This document shows, piece by piece, positions 1-11,068 of a stretch of 64,000 nucleotides of DNA. Each line of letters begins with the position of its first letter. Positions within the stretch are counted from its first letter, which is position 1. The notes beneath the pieces were generated by a model that was not told the DNA's origin, ran no database searches, and saw nothing but the letters and a program-made list of their open reading frames with translations. The DNA comes from Adiantum capillus-veneris (taxonomy: Eukaryota > Streptophyta > Polypodiopsida > Polypodiales > Pteridaceae): the NCBI GenBank assembly GCA_014529385.2, contig CM043960.1, positions 118,366,043 to 118,430,042 on the forward strand. The letters run 5' to 3'. The position numbers and the translations under genes were made by a program.

Positions 1-1205
1 ACTTTCTCTGTTCTTTGTGAATTAGGATACCATGACGGTTTTGTTCCCTATTACAACACATACAAACCTACATGGTAGGTTTTTTTTGGCACATGTTGTT
101 AGTCACAAGGTGTGCAACATGGTCTTTAAACTCAAGGAGCTTGGTTTAGCCAATGTGGAGTAAAGCTCATGAGGGTCCCTCTCGCTCATGTCGATGAGTG
201 TTTGTAGTTACTTCTACACACAAGTACGTCTCGTACTTGTTAGATGACCCTTTTCTTGGCATCATATCTTGAGACATATTCTAAATGTGGAGAATATGAG
301 TCTTTGGGACTGACATTGGTGCCTGTTGTGGCAGAGTCCTTAGGTGCTGGTCACATCCGCTTGTTAGACCATTCAATGTACATAGTACCAAGAAAAATTT
401 CTGTGCCAAAAATTATCGGGTACTAAGTACAGACTTTTTGAGGTTACAAGTACGATAAACAAAATTGACAGATGGTTGTTTATATGTATAGCAAGGATAT
501 GTTTTGTTAGTGGAAATGTTTCATTGTTGGTACTTAAATAAGATTGAGTTTTCAAATTCTATTATGGTCTAGTCCCCTGCAATCATTCCAAACAAGCATG
601 TGCTAAACACTAGGACCCATAACACTTAGTGTGCATGCATTCAACACAAAATTATTCAAACGTGCATTTTCATGGGACTTTCCACGGTACGTACGTGAAA
701 GCCTTGCTACAAAAGTTGGATCCGTCAATGATGTTTACCATACTTGTAACCTCAACAAGTTTGTACTTAGTTCCCGATAATTTTTTTTCACTGAAATTGT
801 TCCTGGTACTATGTGCTCAAAATGGTCTGACAAATGGATGTGACCAGCACCTAGGAACTCATTCATGACACATCATTAAGAAATAGGCGACAGTGTCAGT
901 CCTAAAAACTCATATTCTCCACATGTGGAATATGTCTCAAAAAATGATGTCAAGAAAAGTGACATCTAGCAAGTACGAGATGTATTTTTGTGTGGAGGTA
1001 ACTGCAAACGCTCAACGACATGAGTGAGAGGGACCCTCATATACTTGCTCCACACTGGCTAAACCAAACCCCATGAGTTCTTGGATCATGTTTTACACCA
1101 TGTGACTAACAACATGTACCAAACAGAATCCTACCATATAGGTCTGTAACTATTTCTACAGGGAACCAACCTATGTTGGTATCGTGATGAACTAGTAAGA
1201 GACAG
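1..1205. repeat. Large imperfect inverted repeat (arms about 1-461 and 731-1205)
   Basis: Positions 1 to about 461 match the reverse complement of about 731-1205 along their whole length. Matching landmarks are the segment around 380-450, which recurs inverted around 745-810, the segment around 160-300, inverted around 900-1060, and the segment around 75-125, inverted around 1085-1135. I estimate 75-85 percent identity with short gaps. A spacer of about 270 bp separates the arms and has no recognisable content. The outer end of the left arm is cut by the window, so the element may be longer. It could be a foldback or long-TIR DNA transposon, or a local inverted duplication. Short ORFs inside it have no protein-like features. 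If transcribed through, it would give a long hairpin RNA (inference). Confidence 0.85.
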
Positions 1206-2016
1206 GGACAGGTTTCCCAAATGGTACCTTAAACACTACTTTCTCAAAATGCTATGCACTTACATGACCTTTTCATGTGACTGAATAGAAAATTGGATGA
1301 AATCCTTCTAGCTTATGCATCCTCTTGGAGAGCTTAACCAAACGTATTTGGAAATGAAAACAAATCGAAAGAATATACTTACGATAAGGTGGAAAATACC
1401 TTATACTTACCTGGAGGTCAAGTGCATATTTCAACCTATTAGTATGCATTATCAAATTCCCTTTGACCTGCTAATCACTAAAAATATTGAAGATAAAGAA
1501 ATTTAAGCTATTAACATGGGTGTTGCCTTGGCAAATTGAACCCCTTTGTTAGATTTAGGAAAGAACTTATTGATTACCCCATGGCAGATGGAGAATTTCA
1601 TTCCCCAACAACAAACATGTGAAGGTTTCCAGAATCGACCATCAACACTTATTGAGTGATTTAGTAACCACCGATGGGTCCTACCCCAAAAATGGTGCTT
1701 CTAAAGACACTTCTAGTGCTATAGAGTAAACTTGATCTTAGGTTTAACCTTGGGTTCTTGTGGATAGTTGTGATGTCTAAAACATTGTGCTCAGCTATAC
1801 ACCATGGTATAGATAAACCTATATGAGTTTAAATTCATCAAAAACCCAACTCAATCATCGCATAAAAAATATGTAGAGCTAAAGTGACACCCAGAATACC
1901 ATTAATGACAAGGCTCTTGCTTGTCCATTAATGATTGACCAACGAATAATAAATTTTTATCGCATCATCACCAATTTCTGTTGAGAGTTAGAGCACCCTA
2001 GTTCATGACTATGTAG
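1206..2016. other. Unassigned AT-rich DNA
   Basis: No coding region, RNA gene or repeat was recognised. Open frames are short and have no motif. Part of it may belong to the element whose inverted arms precede it, since the outer boundary of that element is not visible. Confidence 0.5.
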
Positions 2017-2036
2017 TGCCAAGCTGGACTTCAGCC

Positions 2037-2800
2037 CCCGGGGGATTCACCATGGGAAACTTACCGCACCATGTAAGTGCAGGGGAGGGGGTTATTTTTA
2101 CAAGTTTCATAAGTGTATTAGTGAGGGGCAGGCCCCAATAATTTATCTCCCAAGCTTAAAAATAAGGAAGGGAGTATCATATTTATTGTTGGGGGGGGAT
2201 AAGTGAGAAAAGGAGAAAATGAGAGGAAGTTTTTGTGTTTCAAAATCATGGCTTCCCAAAAGAGTTTGGGGCCTCGAACTTGTGAGTCGATAGCTACAAA
2301 GATACATGCAGGAACTAACATTTCTTTGTAACAGTTTCTTGTTTTGTGATTATAGTTCATTTGCTAGAGTGATGAAAGCTATAAAGAGTTTGTATAGATG
2401 CAAATTTGCACGGAGAACCTAACACAACTTTATAGTCATGTTTTTTGAGTAGCTTAGATGGGTTAGAATTGGACAAGTAGCTGGAGTGTAGGCTGAACGG
2501 GCAATAGCTTGAAAGTGAAACTAAGATACATTGAGGATATATATAGTTATCAATAGAAGTGGTTCCTTAGTACGTTGCTTGCCACTATGCTACACGCTCT
2601 TGGACTAGTTTTACTTAGTTAGATCATGTGAGACTTAAATTTTATATGTAAGATAAGGTATTATATTTTTCTACATTGATTATCATGTAAGCGTAGAAAG
2701 GGGGGTCATATTCCCTAATATGAATCGTATATAGGGGTTTTATCAAAGTTGTCCGCTCGCAGGTGGCGTCCCGTTTTGTATATAGAGTGAATCCCCCGGG
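2037..2800. mobile_element. 764-bp non-autonomous DNA transposon, Mutator-like by its 9-bp target duplication
   Basis: The ends are perfect 14-bp inverted repeats, CCCGGGGGATTCAC at 2037-2050 and its complement at 2787-2800. They are flanked by ACTTCAGCC (2028-2036) and ACTTAAGCC (2801-2809), a 9-bp duplication with one mismatch. The sister repeat at about 8940 has the uninterrupted site with ACTTAAGCC once, which is a clear empty site. A 9-bp duplication points to the Mutator superfamily, although the TIR is short for it and hAT (8 bp) cannot be excluded. The interior has no transposase, so movement would have needed a partner enzyme. It inserted after the two direct repeats had separated. 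Confidence 0.75.
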
Positions 2801-3234
2801 ACTTAAGCCCATCAATTTATCACGCCAAACTAACACAAATTGTATTTAACACATAACTTCCAACCCTGCACGTCATGCTATATGTCATATAGCTTTAAAA
2901 GAGAGTAAATTAACGTCCTGCAATGGTTAAGAACAGAGCCCCAATCAATCCAGTATGCGCACAAGCGCCGGTATTACAACCAGTAGCACACAACTTGCAG
3001 AGCCATAAACAACTAGCAGCTACAAACTTGCAACTGCTCGAGAAAGAGCCAGTACAACACCCAGTAGCCAGAAACAGTCCGTGCATGTGTTTTGACAGTA
3101 ACTCAGCCCCATTCTATGCATACGAGGCCTTAAGGCACATGCTAATCATGCCCTGGCCCAGAAGTTTAATTCAAAAAAACCAGTTAACCGCGTTTATATC
3201 AACAGGCTCCCAATTGCACGCAAAAATGCATAAC

Positions 3235-3669
3235 CAGGTACCTTACTACAAAAACCCATAACCAAAAACCCATACTCAGGTACCTTACCATGAAATGTAG
3301 GTAAGGTCCTAAAGCGGCAGAAACAATCCAATATGGCCATTTGTAGAGCTAACACCATTCCCTTAGGTGTTTATCCCCATTGGTACAGTCAACAAGATAA
3401 AAAAACAGTTGCTTTTTATGCACAAGCAATCCCAAGGTCCACAAAAATGCCCATGTGGTTATGATTATGCAGCGATTTTTCTCAGAACCGACACCTAAAT
3501 TACATGATGGTGTTTCAAGAAGCTCATTATTTTTCTCAAATTCTAGGAAAAAAGTTTTTCTCTCTAAGTCTAAGACATACACAGTATAGACGACATCTTT
3601 CTTCACTTACCATGCAAGGTACTACAACAACATTTAAACAAAAACCGAAGCTTTGTAGTAAGGTACCTG
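3235..3669. repeat. Paired 18-bp inverted motif inside the left direct repeat
   Basis: CAGGTACCTTACTACAAA at 3235-3252 is perfectly complementary to 3652-3669. A third, partial direct copy (CAGGTACCTTACC) lies near 3275 and forms its own small hairpin with GGTAAGG about 10 nt later. The same arrangement is kept in the sister repeat at 9378-9395 and 9795-9812. It may be an old MITE fixed in the family, or an RNA stem that is part of the element's termini. Confidence 0.65.
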
Positions 3670-3983
3670 TGTTTCTTGAGCTGCAAGATCCATTTTTAGC
3701 AAGATCAGACAGCAGCGAAACAATGAGCAAAAAAACCTACTCCAGGGCTAAGTGAGGGCCAGAGTATGCCCTCACCTCTGTATATATAGGATGTCATGCA
3801 CGCTGCCAGAGCCATCAATTTGAATGCAATCGGCCGCCCTCAATCTGCATGAGCCTGTAGGCGTCATAGCCTGGGGAAGGTGATCGAGAGTGGACAGGGG
3901 CCGCCTACCCCTTGTAATGATATTACTTCACGCTTTGGTTTAAGTAGGGACCAAGTCCCAGGTTATCTTTATTATGCCACTAT

Positions 3984-4191
<208 letters not shown>

Positions 4192-4252
4192 CCGCCCTAA
4201 CCCAGGCACCACACACAATGGGTCGGTAGTAGGCCCATTGTGTATGGGCCTA

Positions 4253-7200
4253 CTACCTTATGAGAGAGATGAGACTTTCTTTCTGAAACAATAGTCCAGG
4301 CCAGTTATGCCGACTGAGAGCTTGTATGATGGTGTTCCGGATCTGATTATGGTTAAATCCGTTCTGGCAGTATTTTTTAACTAGTACAGATATCTCTTCC
4401 CAGGCCAAAGAGGGGGTAGATGAAGAGTAGCAAATTAAGTAGAGAAGGCTAATACAGGAGCAAATAGAGGCTTTGTATGGCCTATTGCTATTTCTTTTAA
4501 TGAATTCTATGTGGGGAAGCTTAAGAAGATCCTTTCTCCAGATAAATCTAAGGTCAAATCCACCTGTAGATGGGGAGTGAAGAGATATTGAAAGGTTCAG
4601 AAATTGGGTTGATTTGCAAAAGTCCTCAAAAATAGTCGAATTATCTGGGAGGGAAGTAGGCTCAATTTTTAGGCAGTGGGGGTAAATTAGATCAATCTCT
4701 TTAGAGAACATTCTGTTGTTAACACTAAGCAGGTCATCCATATATCTAAAAGTATGATTGAATGATGGAAGTATTTTATGTGGTTAGTTTCCATGTTCTT
4801 AAGACACCATTTGTATTCAAAAAAAGCCAGGTAAATATTACACATAAGTGGTGAGCAAGAGAAGCCCATAGGGATGCCAAGGCATTGGTTAAAGCAGTAG
4901 TCGCCGGCAATAATAGTGCAGTTATTCAAATACCAGAAAATATAGAAGCAGAGTTTTGTTTCATTGAAGTTTAGAGGGTGTATGGAGTGAGATGCTTGAA
5001 TCCATCTAGGTTTCTTGGATAGGGAGATAAAACGATACTTTCTCTTTTTAGCGTAAAGGCTAAATTAATAACCTTAGCTAAAACAATCTTAAGGCCGAGA
5101 TCTCCACTAAGTGGAATGTTTTCGTAGCATTGTGTAATATCAGCTGTAAAGATGTGGAAGATGTGTTGAGGAAGGTTAAGTGTGACTTCTGTTGCGTTTT
5201 TTGTTAACCAGAAGGGATTATATTGGATATTTAGGAAATCCTTGCAGATTCTCTGCTTCTTTGCACAAATGAGCTCAAATTCTGTGAGAATAATATCAAG
5301 GCAAAGAGTAATATCTTTGGTGATATCTGTGAAGATACAGTTAGAGGCATCAGATATCCATCTGAATTTATGTTTATGGAATTTATATGTAGGAAATAGT
5401 ACTGGTAACCTGGTGTTACTAATAGAGTAACCAAGCTGTCCTAAATGTTTAGAGATCTTGTTAGAGATATCTTGCGGCGTTTTGTTAGTGTGACATAATT
5501 CTTTCCCTGATACTCGATCCGGAGCCGCTTTCCAAGCAAGGTATTTGCACATAATAGTAGGATAGTTGGAGCTTTTGTCAAGCCCGACCACAAGCCATTT
5601 GTCTGAGATTAGTTGAAAATCAAGAGCTAGTTGAGGTGTAAGCCAAGAGCTATCAGAAGAAAGCCACTTCCTAGGAAGTAGAGAATTTTTATGAAGGAAG
5701 CATTCCTTCACTAATTTTTTTAAGTCCGGTAGGACTGTCATCTCCAGTCGGAGAGCACTGACAAGGTCAGTGAGGCAGCTAAGTAAATCTGATAGGGCAA
5801 GGTAAGGGTTTTTTGGATAGTTAGGTATGTGATTGAGCCCTTTGGCCAGTAACTTACGTATTGTGACATTATTGATAATGCTAAGATCCTGAGTACAGAC
5901 ATGGTTACCAAATCCTTCAAAATTCCTTCAAAATGAGGCAAATTGAATGCATGTACAGTAAGGGATTGTTTCTTGTCTAAGAAATTCATTATTTAAAACT
6001 AATCCTTTTATAGGATGATGGTATTTCCATCCTATGAGAATATTGTCAAGCAGTTTATGATTCCCAAAAAATAAGTCAAAGCACTCACAAAAAAGATTTT
6101 TTGGTAAAATACAATCGAGAAGGATATTGTGAAACAGACAGTGTATGTAGATAGCACCACATTCGAATCTTCTTTGCTGAGAACTCTTCTTCCACATGGG
6201 TTTGTAGAGACCTGCAATATATTCATGGGTTAGATTTCAGGGAAGTTTCTGATTGCAGGGAACCTGCCTCTCCCTCTTGTATAGCTACGAGTTTTTCCTT
6301 GATTAGACGAGGAGCTAGGTGTAAAAAATGAGGTGAAGGAGTTGGGAGTAGCTAAAGAGTTAGCTCTTTTCAGAGTAGGAGAATCATCATCTTCAATACA
6401 AGGTTTAAGCAGATTAGTAATGAACTTGACCCCTTTAAAGTCAGCATAAGTGGTGAGGTATAGACCGAGCTCATCTGTTTTAAGCTCTTTCAAAATATCA
6501 TGCATAAGACCACGGAAGATATTAAAGGCTATTTGTGCAATCACAATCTACTTAGCCTGTCCACCTAGCCATGAGCAGATGAGGGATAGATGAAAGTCGA
6601 CTGGTTTCTCAGGGAATAACAGAACCAAATGGTTGAGGATAAACCATATTGCATGATCAAACCACATGATGCTTGATTCACACGTCGCTTTGGGGTCCAG
6701 AAACCTGCAAGCACATTTCACATAGGGACGGAAGATATTCCAGATGGACTCTGTGTATAAATCTGGGTTACTTTTTGCAAATTCCATGCTACCTTTAGTA
6801 TGTATGTGCAATCCAGCATTTGAGGGGCATTTGGAGTGGTTGATGAGATGAAGGTTAAAGGGTGCTTTAATCAGTTCTCCCTTGTCTAAGAACTGCCCAC
6901 CTTTAAGAATCTTGAGTTTACAGTTTTCCATTGTTGAGGCAAGAAGGTTGGCCAAGTACACCCAGGTTTCACTAAGAATAGAAGCCAGGAAGGCTTTGTT
7001 AGGTAGAACCCACAGCTGATGGTCAACTCCGAGAGATTCAATTTCTATTTGTCTTATTGGTAAGGCAAGAAACACTTTAGAGATTTTTGGTACCATCTCA
7101 AGGAGGTAACATCATTGAGGGAGCAGAGGTTATTTTGAAATTCTTTTCCTTCTTCTAGTGCTGCACTATCTCGATAGAAAATGCCACCAGTTGGATGGAT

Positions 7201-7416
7201 GGAGGGGGTATTTGGGGTGCGAGGGGTTAAGCCCACAGATTTTTCTAAGGAAGTTTGACAGCTCAGCTCCAGATGAGGAGAACTGGGCAAGCTCTTGCTG
7301 ATATTGTGAAGCAAGGACAGGAAGTTGGGCAATATATTGGGACACAAATTAACACCTTCTAGGGGGTCTTTGTCCAATGTAGCCAAAAAATTTACCCAGT
7401 CATTAAATGACAACAT
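4253..7416 (-). pseudogene. Penelope-like reverse transcriptase with an upstream region of unknown function, broken
   Basis: Read on the minus strand, an RT is spread over several frames. The segment at 5741-4971 has a fingers region around KFHKHKFRWI and motif A as TADITQCYENIP. The segment at 4929-4687 has motif B as GIPMGFSCSPL. The segment at 4741-4253 has motif C as MDDLLSVNN and a C-terminal thumb with FIKRNSN. The spelling of motifs A, B and C is that of the Penelope/telomerase-related RT class, not that of LTR or LINE enzymes. Upstream, 7416-6230 holds three adjoining open segments (7416-7054, 7096-6548, 6544-6230) rich in Leu and Ser that I do not recognise. No GIY-YIG endonuclease was seen on either side of the RT. 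At least three frame changes or stops separate the pieces, so no full protein can be made. The family call is moderately sure and the pseudogene call is firm. Confidence 0.65.
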
Positions 7417-8932
7417 ATGTAAGACAGATAGTTTTTTATCCGAGACAAGAGCTGAATCATAAATAAGCTATGAAGCATCCAAACTGCTAATACATCTGAG
7501 GACAAGAGAGGAGGCCACAGAGAGGGGCTCCGAGGTAAGTTCCAATCCTTGAGATAAAGCAAGATTCTGTAAAAACAGTGAGGTCGGGTTTACTTTTTCT
7601 TGCCATAGTATGTAATACATAATTTGGCTTTCCTAGCAAGGAAAGGTCTAGTTATAGTAGCCAAGGCACTCTTTGGTGTATGGTCTTTAAGGTAAATCTT
7701 AATCTGATCAAGAATATTTGCATAATTCTCAGGGTTGTGATTAGTACTCATGAGAGCTGTCATTCTATAACTTGGTCCTGCAACCCTTCAACCGGCAAAG
7801 TTAGAGACTATGGTAGCCGTGAGCAGGGAACCAGAAAAAGAGTCTAAAAGGGGCCACCTAACACCAGTCTACCAATGAAGGATTTACAGATTGTGGGTCC
7901 AATTTAGAGCTCCATTCCTAAGATAATTTCCTAGGCCAGCATCCCGGTTTCCCCCGAAAAGAAGAAACCTTATGTATAGGATGTGTGTGTAGCTCTTTAA
8001 ATCTTAATTAATAAGACATAATTGAATTTTTACATTCAAAAGACAGCTGGCCAAGGAATAATGAACTGATATGTACAAAAATAACTCAATATTAGAATTA
8101 TTTAGGTACAATGATTGTAGGAAAGAGATCCTCTTTCAGTGAGACTAGTAGTAAAAGAACTTCCCCGTTCCTCAGTGAGTATTTCATTACAGAAAGGTTG
8201 CTTGCCAAAGAAACGAAAGCCATCCAAGATAAGATAGATTCCTTACCTGCATCCATCCAAACAAGACAACAATTCAGTTAGCCTTGGATGTGTTTTATAG
8301 GTATCAATGGACCATATCAGTTGTGATCCATGTCCATCTTATAGGATTTAATTACTTTAGACAAGCTATGTTATTTATTAGAACTTGTATGTTAGTAGTC
8401 TTTAAAAAAATTAGTGGTACATTTTATTTTCCAATGTGAGTGGTGAAGTCCACCAAGAGTCCAAACATTTCAAGATCCATAGCTCGGTAGCTATGCTTAA
8501 GCCCAAAAACATAGCAACCATATACTTACCTTTAGACTTAGCAATCCCATGGTATCATTGGTGTCCCTTTAGACAAAGATAGGTCATGTCCGAATTTTTA
8601 TGTATAAGATGTCTAATTATTTAATTTCTTTTTTGGCAAGAGACGCTATCAACTGAAACCACTAGTATAGCCAGTTAGCAGGGTAACAAGACTTCCTCTT
8701 ATTAATATGGAATCCCATTTTTCGAATCATAGCTTGGAGGCTATGCCAAAGCTGAAAATACCAGCCATATACTTACCTTCATAATGCCAAGATATCCACA
8801 AGTTATTATCAACTTTTAAGGAATGATAGTGTCCGGCCCTTGACTGAGTAAGATACCTTACTTGTTTATCAGCCAGAGGTACTAGATGTAGTGAATAACA
8901 CCCCAACCATTTGTTTTATATGAAATTACAAG
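7417..8932. other. Upstream part of the Penelope-like unit, non-coding or decayed
   Basis: This lies between the 5' end of the recognisable ORFs (minus sense) and the right direct repeat. No long frame is open. A diverged duplication of about 90 bp is visible: segments around 8455-8560 and 8700-8805 share a run around CCATATACTTACCTT. It is probably the leader of the element plus sequence decay. Confidence 0.45.
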
Positions 8933-10202
8933 TGCCAAGTTGGACTTAAGCCCATCACTTTATAACGCCAAGCTAACACAAATTGTATTTAACACATAAC
9001 TTCCAACCCTCCACGTCATGCAATATGTCATATTGCTTTAAAAGAGAGTAAATTAACATCCTGCAATGGTTAAGAACATAGCCCCAATCAATCCAGTATG
9101 CGCACAAGCGCTGGTATTACAACCAGTAACGCACAACTTGCAGAGCCATAAACAACCAGCAGCTACAAACCTGCAACTGCTCGAGAAAGAGCCAGTACAA
9201 CACCCAGTAGCCAGAAACAGTCCGTGCATGTGTTTTGACAGTAACTCAGCCCCATTCTATGCATACGAGGCCTTAAGGCACATGCTAATCATGCCCCGGC
9301 CCAGAAGTTTAATTCAAAAAAACCAGTTAACCGCGTTTATATCAACAGGCTCCCAATTGCACGCAAAAATGCATAACCAGGTACCTTACTACAAAAACCC
9401 ATAACCAAAAACCCATACTCAGGTACCTTACCATGAAATGTAGGTAAGGTCCTAAAGCGGCAGAAACAATCCAATGTGGCCATTTGTAGAGCTAACACCA
9501 TTCCCTTAGGTGTTTATCCCCATCGGTACAGTCAACAAGATAAAAAAACAGTTGCTTTTTATGCACAAGCAGTCCCAAGGTCCACAAAAATGCCCATGTG
9601 GTTACGATTATGCAGCGGTTTTTCTCAAAACCGACACCTAAATTACATGCATGTGTTTCAAGAAGCTCATTATTTTGCTCAAATTCTAGGAAAAAAGTTT
9701 GTCTCTCTAAGTCTAAGACATACACAGTGTAGATGACATCTTTCTTCACTTACCATGCAAGGTACTGCAACAACATTTAGATGAAAACTGAAGCTTTGTA
9801 GTAAGGTACCTGTGTTTCTTGAGCTGCAAGCTCCATTTTTAGCAAGATCAGACAGCAGTGAAACAATGAGCTAAAAAAACCTACTCCAGGGCTAAGTGAG
9901 GGCCAGAGTATGCCCTCACCTCTATATATATAGGATGTCATGCACGCTCCCAGAGCCATCAGTTTGAATGCAATCGGCCGCCCTCTATGTGCGCGAGCCT
10001 GTAGGCACCATAGCCTAGGGAAGGTGATCGAGAGTGGACAAAGACCACCTACCCCTTGTAATGATATTACTTCACGCTTTGGTTTAAGCGGGGACCAAGT
10101 CCCAGGTTGTCTTTATTATGCCACCATGGGGGAGGGGGGGGGGGGGGGGGGGGGCGGATTTTTTTTTTTTTTGGGAAGTTTTTCTTTAAAAATCCACTTA
10201 TG

Positions 10203-10287
<85 letters not shown>
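8933..10287 (-). repeat. Right direct terminal repeat of the Penelope-like unit
   Basis: This is the same-orientation copy of 2017-4189 without the 764-bp insertion. It contains the 112-codon frame at 9066-9404 (nearly the same peptide as at 2923-3261), the inverted 18-mers at 9378 and 9795, the poly-G run at 10129-10154 and (TG)n at 10207-10287. In minus-strand sense the order is (CA)n, repeat, RT body, (CA)n, repeat. That is what a full unit followed by a truncated tandem partner would look like. Confidence 0.75.
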
Positions 10288-10288
<1 letters not shown>

Positions 10289-10853
10289 CATGTTTCTCAA
10301 TAGCATCGTATCTCAAGACCTAGCTGAGGGCATGAAGGTTGTGAGCTAGAATTTCTATTACTCAGACTGGCGATGGGGTAGGAAAAATGCATTTTAGTGT
10401 CAGTAAAATATGTGGCCACATCTAGTCACTCCCTCAAATACCCATCGTTTAATGTCTAGTTAGGATTCGTATCATCTACACAGAGACTAATTGTTGTCAT
10501 TGATCATGCAAATGCCAAAATTTTCATAAATATCATATATGAATGAGCAAAAGGAGTGTATTGATCACTTATTTGGCAAGGACATGCATGGTCATGTATG
10601 GCCCTTATGCATCCTTCTACAACAATTGGTTTAGAGTCGGGGTGCCAAAATATTAATCCTAACCAAGAGCAAACGGAACATTTAAACGTCTCTTGATTTT
10701 TAGGTCAAAATTTCAACGATGGATTAGTTGAGTTTTACACTAATAAATCTTGTAATATTTTACTGCTTTTCTTCAAGGCAAGCTTAGTCAGCTAAGATTT
10801 TGCAATCGTAGGGGTTAGAAATGCTCTATAACCCATTTTTTGCAAACATTTAT
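10288..10853. other. Unassigned intergenic DNA
   Basis: No frame, repeat or RNA gene is recognised in this AT-rich stretch. Confidence 0.5.
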
Positions 10854-11068
10854 AGAGTTTTTGTTGCACATTGTTAAAGATACTAAAAGCTAGTCACTCT
10901 ACAAGTTTTTGGGGATTTGAGGGTCAAATCCTACACTAAAAGCAGAGTTTTTGTTGCACATTGTTACAAACACTAAAAGCTAGTCACTCTACTGGTTTTT
11001 GGGGATTTGAGGGTCAAATCCTACACTAAAAGCCAGTCACTCTATTGGTTTTTGGGGATTTGAGGGTC
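10854..11068. repeat. 90-bp tandem repeat, about 2.4 copies
   Basis: The unit running from AGAGTTTTTGTTGC to ACACTAAAAGC occurs at 10854-10943 and 10944-11033. A third partial copy at 11034-11068 starts inside the unit at AGTCACTCTA. The copies differ by only a few bases, so the duplication is recent compared with the surrounding decay. Confidence 0.9.

Noticed and set aside
2923-3261. 112-codon frame kept in both Penelope-like direct repeats as a possible gene
   Set aside because: The two copies are too similar overall for the open frame to be evidence of selection, and the peptide has no motif.
10854-11068. Possible CRISPR-like array
   Set aside because: There is no alternation of repeats and unique spacers; it is a simple 90-bp tandem repeat in eukaryotic DNA.
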